Shown here: positions 17,904-27,508 of the stretch, in pieces
Position numbering within the stretch: the stretch's first letter is position 1
Layout: each line of letters starts with the position of its first letter
From: Sulfitobacter marinus
GTDB taxonomy: Bacteria > Pseudomonadota > Alphaproteobacteria > Rhodobacterales > Rhodobacteraceae
Assembly: GCF_900116285.1 (NCBI RefSeq)
Contig: NZ_FPAJ01000004.1
Span: 124,001-188,000 of the forward strand
Reading direction: 5' to 3'
DNA length: 64,000 nt
Notes under the pieces: generated by a model
What the model was told of the DNA's origin: nothing
What the model saw: the letters and a program-made list of their open reading frames with translations, nothing else
The model's database searches: none
Program-made: the position numbers and the translations under genes

Positions 17904-19292
17904 TCACATGTGTATAGGTCCATCACCACAGGCCAGTGCTGCCTCGCGAACAGCCTCGGAATAGGTGGGGTGGGCGTGGCATGTCATGGCCAAGTCTTCG
18001 GCGGATGCGCCGAATTCCATTGCGACGCAGACCTCGTGAATTAGATCACCGGCTGCTGGTCCGATGATATGTGCGCCCAGAATGCGGTCGGTTTCTTTGT
18101 CCGCGATGATTTTGACAAAGCCGTCACCGGCAAAGACGGCCTTGGCGCGCGCATTGCCCATAAAGCTGAACTTGCCGACCTTATAGGCGCGGCCCGCTTC
18201 CTTGAGCTGCTCTTCGGTGGCTCCGACATTGGCGACCTCGGGGTGGGTGTAGATCACGCCGGGGATCACGCCATAGTTTACGTGCCCATGTTTGCCGGCG
18301 ACGACCTCGGCCACGGCCATGCCTTCGTCTTCGGCCTTGTGCGCCAGCATCGGCCCCTCGATCACGTCGCCGATCGCATAGATGCCGTTGACGGAAGTTT
18401 GCCAATGATCGTTAACCGCGATCTGGCCGCGCTTTGTCAGCTCGATACCCAAGCCATCGAGGCCCAGACCATCGTAGAAGGGTTTGCGGCCAGTGGCGAC
18501 CAGAACGACATCCGCATCAAGCACGTGCTCGCTGTCGTCCTTGCGCAGTTTATAGGTGACTTTGGCCTTGGTCTTTGTAGCATCTGTGCGTTGTACGGCC
18601 GCGCCCATGACGAAATTGATGCCCTGCTTTTTCAGCAGCTTCATAAAGCTTTTTTGAACTTCGCCGTCCATACCAGGGGTAATCGCATCGAGGAATTCGA
18701 CAATGGTAACCTCTGACCCGAGCCGCGCATAGACAGAGCCAAGCTCAAGGCCGATCACACCAGCACCGATGACGACCAGTTTTTTGGGCACTTTGTTCAA
18801 GGTCAGGGCACCGGTGGATGTCACCACGACTTTCTCGTCCACTTCGACGCCGGGCAGGGATGCGGGCTCTGATCCGGTTGCGATGATGATATGTTTTGCT
18901 TCGTGGATGTCATCGCCCACCTTGACTTTGCCGGGCTCCGGAACGGTTGCCCAGCCTTTGATCCAGTCGATTTTGTTCTTCTTGAACAGAAATTCGATGC
19001 CCTTGGTGTTGGTGTCGACGGTCTTCTGTTTGTAGGCCAGCATCTGGTTCCAGTCGACCGAGGGGCTTTTGCCCTTGAGGCCCATGTCAGCAAAATTATG
19101 TTCTGCTTCGTGCAGCATATGCGTGGCGTGGAGCATCGCCTTGGACGGGATACAGCCCACGTTCAGGCAGGTCCCGCCAAGGGTTTCGCGGCCTTCGACG
19201 CAGGCCGTCTTGAGGCCCAATTGGGCGCAACGAATGGCGGATACGTAGCCGCCGGGGCCGGAGCCGATGATGATGACATCGTAGCTGGACAT
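17904..19292 (-). CDS. lpd: Dihydrolipoyl dehydrogenase (E3 of 2-oxoglutarate dehydrogenase)
   Basis: 462-residue FAD flavoenzyme that reoxidises lipoyl groups on E2 with NAD. FAD site [13 protein letters not shown], redox disulfide Cys42/Cys47 in [16 protein letters not shown] site [16 protein letters not shown], second FAD site YAIGDV and the His441-Glu446 dyad in [11 protein letters not shown]. Being at the end of the suc operon it should serve the 2-oxoglutarate complex, though E3 can be shared. A 125-bp gap with tandem hairpins separates it from the MAPEG gene upstream. Confidence 0.95.
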   Translation of the reverse strand: MSSYDVIIIGSGPGGYVSAIRCAQLGLKTACVEGRETLGGTCLNVGCIPSKAMLHATHMLHEAEHNFADMGLKGKSPSVDWNQMLAYKQKTVDTNTKGIEFLFKKNKIDWIKGWATVPEPGKVKVGDDIHEAKHIIIATGSEPASLPGVEVDEKVVVTSTGALTLNKVPKKLVVIGAGVIGLELGSVYARLGSEVTIVEFLDAITPGMDGEVQKSFMKLLKKQGINFVMGAAVQRTDATKTKAKVTYKLRKDDSEHVLDADVVLVATGRKPFYDGLGLDGLGIELTKRGQIAVNDHWQTSVNGIYAIGDVIEGPMLAHKAEDEGMAVAEVVAGKHGHVNYGVIPGVIYTHPEVANVGATEEQLKEAGRAYKVGKFSFMGNARAKAVFAGDGFVKIIADKETDRILGAHIIGPAAGDLIHEVCVAMEFGASAEDLAMTCHAHPTYSEAVREAALACGDGPIHM

Positions 19293-19359
19293 GGAAGGTC
19301 TCCTTGGTAGGTCGGGCGATTATTTGTGTCAGGCGAGGTGCCGGTTGAAAACTAAGCTA

Positions 19360-19424
19360 GGGGGCGCTGCCCCCGTGCGCAAGCGCACGCCCTCGGGATT
19401 TATGGCCATTTGGAAACTCAGAAG
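19360..19424 (-). repeat. Tandem hairpins plus intergenic repeat copy B (MAPEG-lpd gap)
   Basis: GGGGGC-GCT-GCCCCC (19360-19374) is immediately followed by GTGCGC-AA-GCGCAC (19375-19388), then CCTCGGGATTTATGGCCATT and TTGGAAACTCAGAAG to 19424. The last part closely matches 48316-48351. The MAPEG stop codon falls inside the element. It may act as an mRNA-end or processing signal within the operon. Confidence 0.45.
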
Positions 19425-19813
19425 AGCGCCGCAATCAGCATAAGAACAGTTGCGCCAAAGCCAACCGCCCAGATGAGAGAGCGGCCCGGGCATAGCCCGT
19501 AAGCGTAGGCGGGGATATAGGCGATGCGGGCGGCGAGAGACACCCAGGCGAGGGCAGCTGTGTCGGGTGTGCTTTGGTTTGTGGTTTGGATCACGAGCGC
19601 GGCGATACCGAACAGGATCAGTGCCTCGAACATATTGTTCAGGGCACGACCCAACCGTGCCGTTCTTTCTGACATCTGGCGCGTTGGTTCGCGGTCGCGC
19701 GCAGATAGGGTATAGCCCATCCCCAGTTCTAGATTAGCGGGGATGGCATAGATGGCAAAGGTCACCACCTGCAGCAATGCTGCGAGAATGAGAACTGTAA
19801 GTTCGGGTCCCAT
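19418..19813 (-). CDS. MAPEG family membrane protein (copy 1)
   Basis: 131 residues with four hydrophobic helices: about 4-24, 58-80, 84-103 and 110-130. The loop LGMGYTLSARDREPTRQMSERTARL and the R-A-L-N-N sequence before helix 2 match the MAPEG domain (membrane-associated eicosanoid/glutathione proteins), in which small-molecule or glutathione-dependent activity is known only for some members. Bacterial short forms lack assigned substrates. It is a paralogue of the next gene, which lies 15 bp upstream in the same operon. Confidence 0.82.
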   Translation of the reverse strand: MGPELTVLILAALLQVVTFAIYAIPANLELGMGYTLSARDREPTRQMSERTARLGRALNNMFEALILFGIAALVIQTTNQSTPDTAALAWVSLAARIAYIPAYAYGLCPGRSLIWAVGFGATVLMLIAALF

Positions 19814-19828
19814 TGCAGCATTCAGCCT

Positions 19829-20212
19829 TTAAAGCGCGAGGAAATACAAAACGACGGTGGCCGCAAATCCGGCCAGCCAGACCAGAGTGCGCACCGCAGG
19901 AATGCCAAAGGCATAGACCGGTAGATAGATTATGCGGGCGATTAGAAACACCTGAGCCGCCAGAAGGCTGGCAGAGCTGGTACGGTCAAGCACCACCAGA
20001 ATCAGGATCGCGGGGGCAAAAAGTGCCATGGCGGTGATCGAGTTGGCCAGAGCACGTTCGAGCCGCGCGGTCATACCGCTGACGGTGCGCGTTTCATCGC
20101 GCGAGGACATCAGGTAGCCAAGGCTGAGCTGCTGCATGCCGCCCAGGACCTGAAGCAGGATGGTCAGCAGAACCAGCAGACCGTAGGCGGCGAGTATTGT
20201 CGTTTCTGTCAT
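19829..20212 (-). CDS. MAPEG family membrane protein (copy 2)
   Basis: 127 residues, four hydrophobic helices, aligned along its length with the neighbouring copy: LSLGYLMSSRDETRTVSGMTARLERALANSI-type loop, then a second helix with ALFAPAILILVVL, and a final VWLAGFAATVVLYFLAL. The two copies share loop layout (S-R-D-x-x, T-A-R-L-x-R-A-L) but differ at many positions, so the duplication is old. Inserted between sucB and lpd. Confidence 0.82.
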   Translation of the reverse strand: MTETTILAAYGLLVLLTILLQVLGGMQQLSLGYLMSSRDETRTVSGMTARLERALANSITAMALFAPAILILVVLDRTSSASLLAAQVFLIARIIYLPVYAFGIPAVRTLVWLAGFAATVVLYFLAL

Positions 20213-20234
20213 GGTCGACCCCTTTGCGATTTAG

Positions 20235-20255
20235 GCGCGGGTCTTTTGCCCGCGC
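20235..20255. other. Intercistronic hairpin between sucB and the MAPEG genes
   Basis: GCGCGGG (20235-20241) pairs with CCCGCGC (20249-20255) around TCTTTTG. It sits 10 bp after the sucB stop on the minus strand and lacks a T-tract there (the T-run is on the opposite strand). Likely partial terminator or mRNA 3'-end stabiliser. Confidence 0.55.
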
Positions 20256-20264
20256 GCATGTTTT

Positions 20265-21770
20265 TTACAGATCCATCAACAAACGGCGTGGATCTTCCAG
20301 TGCTTCTTTGACGCGGACAAGGAAGGTTACCGCGCCTTTGCCGTCAACAATGCGGTGATCATAGCTGAGCGCCAGATACATCATCGGGCGGATCACGACC
20401 TGCCCGTTGATCGCCATCGGGCGGTCCTGGATTTTGTGCATGCCAAGGATACCCGATTGCGGCGGGTTCAGAATGGGAGAAGACATCAGCGAGCCGTAAA
20501 CACCACCGTTGGAGATGGTGAAGGTGCCGCCTTGCATTTCAGCCATGGACAGTTTGCCATCGCGAGCCTTGGCCCCCATTTCGCCAATCGATTTTTCGAT
20601 CGTGGCAAAGGACATGTCTTGCGCGTCTTTGATCACTGGCACCACGAGGCCCGTTGGCGTGCCCGCCGCGATACCCATGTTGACGTAGTTTTTGTACACA
20701 ACATCGGTGCCGTCGATTTCGGCGTTCACCTCGGGGACTTCATGCAGGGCGTGGATACATGCCTTGGTGAAGAACGACATGAAGCCGAGTTTTACGCCGT
20801 GCTTTTTCAGGAACAGGTCTTTGTACTCATTCCGCAGGGCCATAATCTCGGTCATGTCGACCTCGTTATAGGTGGTCAGCATGGCCGCGGTGTTCTGGCT
20901 GTCTTTCAGACGCTTGGCGATGGTTTGACGCAGACGGGTCATTTTGACCCGTTCTTCGCGCGCTGCATCTTGCGGTGCAGAAGGCGCGCGCGGGGCGGCG
21001 ACAGGGGTTGGTTTCGCGGCTGAGGTGCCCGCGGCAACAGCCCTGGCAACGTCTTCTTTCATAACGCGGCCATCTCGGCCTGTGCCGGTGACCTGATCGC
21101 GGGTGATACCGGCCTCTGCCATCGCCTTTTTGGCAGAAGGGGCATCCTCGATGTCACCGGACGCGGGGGCCGCTGATGGCGCTGCGGGTGTATCTGTCTT
21201 GGATGCTGGGGCGGCGGCACCGGCACCTGGGGCGATAACGGCAAGCTTGCCGTTGGCTTCGACCGTGGCCCCCTCTTCGAACAGAATTTTTGTCAGGGTA
21301 CCCGCGGCGGGGGCGGGCACTTCGACGCTGACCTTATCGGTTTCAAGTTCGCACAGCATTTCGTCGGCCTCGACCGTATCGCCGACTTTCTTGAACCATG
21401 TGCTGATTGTCGCCTCGGTCACGGATTCACCAAGGGTGGGGACCATGACATCAATGGCGTCACCGCCTGTGGCCGGCGCTTCGACCTTGGCGGTCGCGGC
21501 GGGTTTGTCCTGTTTGGCAGCAGGCTTTTCGCCGCCTTCAGAGATATTGGCAAGCAGGGCATCGACGCCAACGGTTTCACCTTCGGCGGCGACGATATCG
21601 TTCAAAGTGCCTGCGATCGGGCTGGGGACTTCGACGGTGACCTTATCGGTTTCCAACTCGCACAGCATTTCGTCAACCTCGACCTGATCGCCGGGTTTCT
21701 TGAACCATGTTGCCACGGTCGCTTCGGTAACGGATTCACCTAGTGTGGGGACGCGTACTTCGCTTGTCAT
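20265..21770 (-). CDS. sucB: Dihydrolipoyllysine succinyltransferase (E2o) with two lipoyl domains
   Basis: E2 core of the 2-oxoglutarate dehydrogenase complex, transferring succinyl from lipoate to CoA. 501 residues, about 100 longer than the usual single-lipoyl E2o (near 405). Two lipoyl domains (about 1-77 and 106-182) share the motif ETDKV with lipoylated Lys43 and Lys146; both are flanked by Ala/Pro linkers. A peripheral subunit-binding domain lies near 210-250 ([20 protein letters not shown]). The catalytic domain ends with [12 protein letters not shown] (His472, Asp476). Only 2 bp separates it from sucA. Confidence 0.95.
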   Translation of the reverse strand: MTSEVRVPTLGESVTEATVATWFKKPGDQVEVDEMLCELETDKVTVEVPSPIAGTLNDIVAAEGETVGVDALLANISEGGEKPAAKQDKPAATAKVEAPATGGDAIDVMVPTLGESVTEATISTWFKKVGDTVEADEMLCELETDKVSVEVPAPAAGTLTKILFEEGATVEANGKLAVIAPGAGAAAPASKTDTPAAPSAAPASGDIEDAPSAKKAMAEAGITRDQVTGTGRDGRVMKEDVARAVAAGTSAAKPTPVAAPRAPSAPQDAAREERVKMTRLRQTIAKRLKDSQNTAAMLTTYNEVDMTEIMALRNEYKDLFLKKHGVKLGFMSFFTKACIHALHEVPEVNAEIDGTDVVYKNYVNMGIAAGTPTGLVVPVIKDAQDMSFATIEKSIGEMGAKARDGKLSMAEMQGGTFTISNGGVYGSLMSSPILNPPQSGILGMHKIQDRPMAINGQVVIRPMMYLALSYDHRIVDGKGAVTFLVRVKEALEDPRRLLMDL

Positions 21771-21772
21771 GG

Positions 21773-24736
21773 TTATTTTCCTTCGATGGTCAGCGCTTCG
21801 TCAACGAGGGCTGCTTGTTGTGCTTTGTGTTGTGAGGCCAGACCCGTTGCAGGTGATGCCGATGTGGCACGACCAGCATAAACGGGACGGGTATGCTTGG
21901 CCTTGATGCGGCCCAGCACCCATTCAATATTGGGCTCGATAAAGGTCCAGGCACCTTGGTTTTTGGGTTCTTCCTGACACCAGACCATTTCAGCATTCTT
22001 GAAACGTTCAAGTTCCTTGACCGCGGATTGCGCGGGGAAGGGGTAGAATTGTTCAAAACGAAGCAGGTAGATGTCAGTTATGCCGCGGGCGTCGCGCTCT
22101 TCCAGCAGGTCGTAATATACCTTGCCTGAACACATGACGACGCGCTTGATCTTGTCATCGGCAACCAGCGTGGTGTCCGAATTGCCTTGCTGGGCATCAT
22201 CCCACAACACACGGTGAAAGCTGGACCCAGTGGTGAATTCCTCGGCCTTGCTGACGGCCATTTTGTGGCGCAGCAGGGATTTCGGGGTCATCAACATCAG
22301 CGGCTTGCGATAGCTGCGGTGCAGCTGGCGGCGCAGCAGGTGAAAGTAGTTCGCAGGTGTCGTGCAGTTGGCTACGATCCAGTTGTCGCCGCCGCACATG
22401 GTCAGGAACCGTTCCAGACGTGCGGAGGAGTGTTCGGGGCCTTGCCCTTCGTAGCCATGCGGCATCAGGCACACGAGGCCGGACATGCGCAGCCATTTGC
22501 TTTCGCCCGAGCTGATGAATTGATCGAACATGATTTGCGCGCCATTGGCGAAATCACCGAACTGCGCTTCCCACAGGGTGAGCGCGTTGGGTTCCGCCAG
22601 CGAATAGCCGTACTCAAAGCCCAGAACCGCATATTCGGACAGCATCGAATCGATGACTTCGTATTCAGCTTGCCCTTCGCGGATGTGGTTCAGCGGATAA
22701 TAGCGGTCTTCGTTTTCTTGGTTTATCAGGGCCGAATGGCGCTGGGAGAACGTGCCACGTGCTGAATCCTGCCCTGCAAGCCGGACCTTGTACCCTTCGG
22801 TCAAGAGCGAGCCAAAAGCTAGGGCCTCGGCTGTGGCCCAGTCGAAACCGGAACCGGATTTGAACATCTCGGCCTTGGCATCCAGCAACCGGTGAACGGT
22901 TTTATGCATCGGGAAATTGTCAGGCGCAGTTGTCAGTGCCTTGCCAACATCTGCCATGGTATCTTTGGCGATGGCGGTTCTGCCGCGCTGATATTTCTTT
23001 TCTTTCGCCTTATCGAGATGCGACCACTTGCCATCCAGCCAGTCAGCTTTGTTGGGGCGGTATTCCTTGCCAGCCTCGAATTCCGTGTTCAGTTTTTCCT
23101 GAAACGCGGCCTTCATATCCTCGATCTCGCCTTCGGGGATCAGGCCATCTTTGACCAAGCGATCTGTATAAAGCGTAAGCGTTGTCTTTTGCTTTTTGAT
23201 CTTTTTGTACATCACCGGGTTGGTGAACATCGGCTCGTCGCCTTCGTTGTGACCAAAGCGGCGGTAGCAGATGATATCCAGCACCACATCTTTGTGGAAC
23301 TTCTGGCGGAATTCTGTGGCAACCCGTGCGGCGTGAACGACGGCTTCGGGATCGTCGCCATTGACGTGGAAAATAGGTGCCTCAACCACCAGCGCGTTGT
23401 CGGTGGGATAGGGGCTCGACCGGCTGAAATGGGGCGCGGTGGTAAAACCGATCTGGTTGTTCACGACGATATGCATGGTGCCGCCAGTGCGATGCCCGCG
23501 CAGACCGGACAGCGCGAAACATTCAGCAACAACGCCCTGACCCGCAAAGGCCGCATCGCCGTGCAGAAGGATCGGCATCACCGAGCTGCGTTCTTTGTCG
23601 TTCAACTGATCCTGCTTGGCGCGGACTTTACCCAGAACGACCGGGTTCACGGCCTCAAGGTGGGACGGGTTGGCCGTCAGCGACAGGTGAACGGTGTTGC
23701 CGTCAAATTCGCGGTCCGAAGACGCGCCGAGGTGATATTTCACATCGCCCGAGCCATCGACATCTTCGGGCTTAAAGCTGCCGCCTTGAAATTCATTGAA
23801 AATCGCGCGGTAGGGCTTTTGCATGACATTGGCGAGCACTGACAAACGGCCACGGTGCGGCATACCGATAACGATATCCTGAACACCCAGCTGGCCACCG
23901 CGTTTGATCACCTGCTCCATCGCGGGGATCAGGGATTCGCCGCCGTCTAGGCCGAACCGTTTCGTCCCCATGTATTTAACATGCAGGAATTTCTCAAAGC
24001 CTTCCGCTTCGACCAGCTTGTTCAAAATCGCCTTGCGGCCATTTTTGGTGAACTGGATTTCCTTGCCGTATCCTTCGATCCGCTCTTTCAGCCATGCAGC
24101 TTCTTCGGGGTTCGAAATATGCATGTATTGCAGGGCGAACGTGCCGCAATAGGTGCTTTTCACGATGTCGACGATCTGCTTCATCGTGGCGATTTGCAGA
24201 CCCAGAACATTGTCGATGAAAATCGGGCGGTCCATGTCTTCGGGGCCAAAGCCATAGGCGGATGGATCCAGTTCGGGATGGCTGGTGTGTTCACGCATGC
24301 CCAGCGGATCCAGATCGGCGGCAAGATGGCCGCGAATACGGTAGGCGCGGATCAACATCAAAGCGCGGATACTGTCCAGCACAGCACGCTGCACTTGGGC
24401 GTCAGACAGCTCGATACCTTTGGCGGCGGCTTTTTCGGTGATCTTCTGACCGGCGGCTTTCGTTTCGACGGGGGCGGGCCATTGGCCTGTCAGCGCGGCA
24501 GTCAAATCGTCCTGCGGCATGGGCGGCCAATCGTTGCGCGCCCATGAGGGGCCTGCCGCCTCGGCCTTTACGTCTGCGTCGTCATCATCCATCGCGCGAA
24601 AAAACGCCTGCCACGCCTGATCCACTGCATTGGGATCATCTGCGTACCGCGCATACATCGCTTCGAGGTACGTGCCGTTCTGCCCTTCCAAAAAGGAAGA
24701 ATCGTGGAACTGTTCGTTTTGCGGTTGTTCGGTCAT
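21773..24736 (-). CDS. sucA: 2-oxoglutarate dehydrogenase E1
   Basis: Thiamine-diphosphate E1o that decarboxylates 2-oxoglutarate and succinylates E2 lipoate. 987 residues, normal for the family. The N-terminus [23 protein letters not shown] carries the E2-binding segment; [15 protein letters not shown] near 285-300 and [11 protein letters not shown] near 390 are ThDP/Mg regions (the latter includes the HGDAA motif); C-terminal FEQFYPFP and [12 protein letters not shown] are typical. Second to last of the four suc genes. Confidence 0.96.
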   Translation of the reverse strand: MTEQPQNEQFHDSSFLEGQNGTYLEAMYARYADDPNAVDQAWQAFFRAMDDDDADVKAEAAGPSWARNDWPPMPQDDLTAALTGQWPAPVETKAAGQKITEKAAAKGIELSDAQVQRAVLDSIRALMLIRAYRIRGHLAADLDPLGMREHTSHPELDPSAYGFGPEDMDRPIFIDNVLGLQIATMKQIVDIVKSTYCGTFALQYMHISNPEEAAWLKERIEGYGKEIQFTKNGRKAILNKLVEAEGFEKFLHVKYMGTKRFGLDGGESLIPAMEQVIKRGGQLGVQDIVIGMPHRGRLSVLANVMQKPYRAIFNEFQGGSFKPEDVDGSGDVKYHLGASSDREFDGNTVHLSLTANPSHLEAVNPVVLGKVRAKQDQLNDKERSSVMPILLHGDAAFAGQGVVAECFALSGLRGHRTGGTMHIVVNNQIGFTTAPHFSRSSPYPTDNALVVEAPIFHVNGDDPEAVVHAARVATEFRQKFHKDVVLDIICYRRFGHNEGDEPMFTNPVMYKKIKKQKTTLTLYTDRLVKDGLIPEGEIEDMKAAFQEKLNTEFEAGKEYRPNKADWLDGKWSHLDKAKEKKYQRGRTAIAKDTMADVGKALTTAPDNFPMHKTVHRLLDAKAEMFKSGSGFDWATAEALAFGSLLTEGYKVRLAGQDSARGTFSQRHSALINQENEDRYYPLNHIREGQAEYEVIDSMLSEYAVLGFEYGYSLAEPNALTLWEAQFGDFANGAQIMFDQFISSGESKWLRMSGLVCLMPHGYEGQGPEHSSARLERFLTMCGGDNWIVANCTTPANYFHLLRRQLHRSYRKPLMLMTPKSLLRHKMAVSKAEEFTTGSSFHRVLWDDAQQGNSDTTLVADDKIKRVVMCSGKVYYDLLEERDARGITDIYLLRFEQFYPFPAQSAVKELERFKNAEMVWCQEEPKNQGAWTFIEPNIEWVLGRIKAKHTRPVYAGRATSASPATGLASQHKAQQAALVDEALTIEGK

Positions 24737-24776
24737 GGCGATACCTCTGATGAGAGCGCGACGTTTGAATGGAGAA

Positions 24777-24804
24777 GGTCAGGCAGAGCGTGCCCCGCCT
24801 GACC
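24777..24804. other. Intercistronic hairpin between sucD and sucA
   Basis: A perfect 8-bp inverted repeat, GGTCAGGC (24777-24784) and GCCTGACC (24797-24804), with a 12-nt loop, 8 bp after the sucD stop. No minus-strand T-tract follows, so RNA processing or partial attenuation is more likely than full termination. Confidence 0.55.
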
Positions 24805-24812
24805 AAAAAGGA

Positions 24813-25700
24813 TTAACCCAGTTTGATGGCTTCTTGCACAGCTTCGCCCAATGTTGCGGGGCTATCTGCGACCACAATACCGGCTGCTTTCATGGCTTCG
24901 ATCTTGCTTTCTGCGTCACCTTTGCCGCCTGCGACGATCGCGCCAGCGTGGCCCATGCGACGGCCGGGAGGGGCTGTGCGGCCTGCGATGAAACCGGCTG
25001 TGGGCTTCCAACGGCCTTTCTTCTTTTCATCGGCAAGGAATTGTGCGGCTTCTTCTTCAGCGGAGCCACCGATTTCACCGATCATGATGATCGACTGTGT
25101 TTCTGGATCGGCCAGGAACATCTCGAGGATATCAATATGTTCGGACCCTTTGATGGGGTCGCCGCCGATGCCAACCGCAGAGGATTGGCCAAGCCCAAGA
25201 TCAGATGTCTGTTTCACGGCTTCGTAAGTAAGCGTGCCGGAACGCGAGACAACACCGCAGGTGCCGCGCTTGTGGATGTGGCCGGGCATAATGCCGATTT
25301 TGCAGGCGTCAGGCGTGATAACGCCGGGGCAGTTTGGCCCGATCAGGCGCGATTTGGAGCCGTCCAGCGCGCGTTTGACCCGCATCATGTCCAGAACCGG
25401 GATACCTTCGGTGATGCAAATGATCAGTTCCATTTCGGCGTCAATCGCCTCGAGGATGGAATCGGCTGCGAAGGGGGGCGGAACATAGATCACAGAGGCG
25501 TTTGCCTCGGTAACATGTTTGGCTTCGTGGACTGAGTTGAACACGGGCAGATCAAGGTGCGATTGGCCCCCCTTGCCGGGGGTCACACCGCCAACCATTT
25601 TAGTGCCATATGCGATGGCTTGCTCTGTGTGGAATGTGCCCTGCGAGCCGGTGAGGCCCTGACAGATCACTTTGGTGTTTTCGTCTACGAGGACTGCCAT
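24813..25700 (-). CDS. sucD: Succinyl-CoA synthetase alpha subunit
   Basis: 295 residues; with SucC it makes succinate and ATP or GTP from succinyl-CoA. CoA-binding Rossmann start ([13 protein letters not shown]), GGVTPGKGG, the [11 protein letters not shown] block and the phosphorylated His251 in [16 protein letters not shown] are all visible. Follows sucC after an unusually long 215-bp gap holding a stem-loop and a possible 47-codon ORF. Confidence 0.96.
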   Translation of the reverse strand: MAVLVDENTKVICQGLTGSQGTFHTEQAIAYGTKMVGGVTPGKGGQSHLDLPVFNSVHEAKHVTEANASVIYVPPPFAADSILEAIDAEMELIICITEGIPVLDMMRVKRALDGSKSRLIGPNCPGVITPDACKIGIMPGHIHKRGTCGVVSRSGTLTYEAVKQTSDLGLGQSSAVGIGGDPIKGSEHIDILEMFLADPETQSIIMIGEIGGSAEEEAAQFLADEKKKGRWKPTAGFIAGRTAPPGRRMGHAGAIVAGGKGDAESKIEAMKAAGIVVADSPATLGEAVQEAIKLG

Positions 25701-25745
25701 TGTTATTTCCTATCTGTTTTTCGTAATGCCGAATGATCAGCATCA

Positions 25746-25889
25746 TTATCTGAGAGGGCGAAGGCCCGTTGAGTGTGCCGGGCTGGCTGAGGCCGCTCCA
25801 GTTTCAAAGAGTGTCGCGCCGTGGCCGCTGTTGCATGTGCCACAACCGGCATCGCCGACGCGATACCGGTTGTAGAAATTCACACACAT
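25746..25889 (-). CDS. Possible 47-residue ORF between sucC and sucD
   Basis: An ORF from ATG 25889 to TAA 25746 would encode MCVNFYNRYRV then a Cys-bearing stretch (DAGCGTCNSG) and a Ser/Ala/His-rich tail. Third-position GC looks coding-like but the ribosome-binding site is poor. The gap is long for an operon, so either this ORF or RNA structure must fill it. I recognise no family. Confidence 0.27.
   Translation of the reverse strand: MCVNFYNRYRVGDAGCGTCNSGHGATLFETGAASASPAHSTGLRPLR
25843..25872. other. Strong stem-loop between sucC and sucD
   Basis: CAACCGGCATCGC (25843-25855) pairs with GCGATACCGGTTG (25860-25872): 13 positions with one mismatch or wobble and a 4-nt loop. It starts about 43 bp after the sucC stop on the minus strand. 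No T-tract follows. It overlaps the possible 47-codon ORF. Confidence 0.6.
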
Positions 25890-25915
25890 GCTCAAAGGGC
25901 GCTGTGTCACCGGAG

Positions 25916-27109
25916 TTAACCCTTGACCGCTTTCACGATCTTTTGCGCGCCGTCTTTCAGGTCGTCAGCAGCGATCACGTCGAGGCCAGAATTATTGATG
26001 ATGGCTTTGCCCTCGGCGACGTTTGTACCTTCAAGGCGGACAACCAGCGGAACTTTAAGACCGACCTCTTTCACAGCAGCGACCACGCCTTCGGCGATAA
26101 CATCACAACGCATGATGCCGCCAAAGATATTAACCAAGATGCCTTTGACCTGCGGGTCGGAGGTGATGATCTTGAACGCTTCGGTCACTTTTTCTTTGGT
26201 GGCACCGCCACCAACATCAAGGAAGTTCGCAGGCTCAGCGCCATACAGTTTGATGATGTCCATTGTGGCCATCGCCAGACCGGCACCGTTCACCATGCAG
26301 CCGATTTCACCGTCAAGCGCGATGTAGTTCAGGTCGTACTTGGACGCCTCAAGCTCTTTCGCATCTTCTTCGGTGGTGTCGCGCAGCTCGGCGATATCAC
26401 CGTGGCGGTACATGGCGTTGCCATCAAAGCTGACCTTGGCATCAAGCACCTTCAGGTCACCGCTGTCTGTGACGATCAGCGGGTTGATTTCCAGCATTTC
26501 CATGTCTTTTTCGACAAAGGCTTTGTACAGTTGACCCATCAAGGTCACGCATTGTTTCACTTGCTTGCCTTCAAGGCCCAGCGTGAAGGCAATACGGCGA
26601 CCGTGGAATGCCTGATAGCCCGTTGCGGGGTCTACCGAAAAGCTAACAATTTTCTCTGGGGTCGATGCGGCGACCTCTTCGATGTCCATGCCGCCCTCGG
26701 TCGAGCAAACAAAACCAACACGCGATGTTTGGCGATCAACGAGCAGGGCAAGGTAGAGTTCAGTCTCAATACCGGAACCGTCTTCGATGTAGATGCGGTT
26801 AACTTGCTTGCCAGCAGGGCCGGTTTGATGCGTGACCAATGTGCGGCCCAGCATCTTTTTGGCTTCTTCGGCAGCTTCTTCCACCGATTTGGTTAGGCGC
26901 ACACCGCCCTTGTCGCCAGCGTCCGCTTCTTTGAAGGACCCTTTGCCGCGACCACCTGCGTGGATCTGCGCCTTGACCACCCACAATGGGCCGTCCATTT
27001 CGCCAGCGGCTGTTTTTGCGTCTTCTGCTTTCAGTACGACGCGGCCGTCGGATACTGGCGCGCCATATGTGCGCAATAGGGCTTTCGCCTGATATTCGTG
27101 GATGTTCAT
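25916..27109 (-). CDS. sucC: Succinyl-CoA synthetase beta subunit
   Basis: 397 residues from ATG 27109, giving the family's standard [17 protein letters not shown]-terminus; an in-frame ATG 30 bp upstream is rejected. ATP-grasp fold with [39 protein letters not shown] metal site and the CoA-ligase domain with [15 protein letters not shown]. First gene of the suc operon, downstream of the paired TGTGATCACA palindromes at 27218-27254. Confidence 0.96.
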   Translation of the reverse strand: MNIHEYQAKALLRTYGAPVSDGRVVLKAEDAKTAAGEMDGPLWVVKAQIHAGGRGKGSFKEADAGDKGGVRLTKSVEEAAEEAKKMLGRTLVTHQTGPAGKQVNRIYIEDGSGIETELYLALLVDRQTSRVGFVCSTEGGMDIEEVAASTPEKIVSFSVDPATGYQAFHGRRIAFTLGLEGKQVKQCVTLMGQLYKAFVEKDMEMLEINPLIVTDSGDLKVLDAKVSFDGNAMYRHGDIAELRDTTEEDAKELEASKYDLNYIALDGEIGCMVNGAGLAMATMDIIKLYGAEPANFLDVGGGATKEKVTEAFKIITSDPQVKGILVNIFGGIMRCDVIAEGVVAAVKEVGLKVPLVVRLEGTNVAEGKAIINNSGLDVIAADDLKDGAQKIVKAVKG

Positions 27110-27217
27110 GAAAAACGGTCCCGTATTTGTTCCAGTCAAATCGCGGTATACGATTGAGTCTTGATACTGGGTAAACAGTTTTTTGCGGAAATACAGTTTT
27201 TTTCATACAAAAGCGAC

Positions 27218-27254
27218 ATTTGTGATCACACGATAAATCGGTGTGATCACAAAT
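27218..27254. promoter_or_regulatory. Paired palindromic operator upstream of sucC
   Basis: ATTTGTGATCACAC (27218-27231) and GTGTGATCACAAAT (27241-27254) form a perfect 14-bp inverted repeat with a 9-bp spacer. Each arm itself holds the palindrome TGTGATCACA, with centres at 27225.5 and 27246.5, exactly 21 bp apart. The same architecture precedes sdhC. Likely bound by two dimers of one regulator on the same DNA face; the regulator is not identified. Confidence 0.78.
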
Positions 27255-27473
27255 ATGCCTGCGCGGTCAGAAAGGCCCTTTGGAACAGGGCTGCGATCTT
27301 TACGGGTTGAGATGATTTTGGGGAAAACTTGATTCAATGCCCTGTAAATCAAGGGGGATTAATATTGGGTGACGACATGCCCTCGCATCGGATTGTTGCT
27401 CTAACGAACGGAAGCTTAGTCGCGATTAGCTTGTGAGATTTGATTTCAATCGCCCCAAGCCTGTGGGCAAAGC

Positions 27474-27500
27474 TGTGGCGCGGCCATGCGGCGCGCCACA
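27474..27500 (-). terminator. Hairpin downstream of mch
   Basis: TGTGGCGCG (27474-27482) and CGCGCCACA (27492-27500) are perfect 9-bp arms with a 9-nt loop, 9 bp after the mch stop codon on the minus strand. The sequence beyond it is only weakly T-rich, so this is a probable but not textbook terminator. Confidence 0.5.
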
Positions 27501-27508
27501 ACGCAAAG

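Larger units (their letters stand above)
27110..27508. other. 399-bp regulatory region between mch and sucC
   Basis: Contains the twin palindromic site (27218-27254) 109 bp upstream of sucC, an AT-rich stretch with T-runs at 27178-27203 suited to a promoter, and the hairpin after mch at 27474-27500. I see no credible gene in it. Confidence 0.7.

Noticed and set aside
22892..23842. 316-codon plus-strand ORF opposite sucA
   Set aside because: Shadow ORF caused by codon bias of sucA.
27110..27139. N-terminal extension of sucC to ATG 27139
   Set aside because: ATG 27109 gives the universal MNIHEYQAK start of the family.
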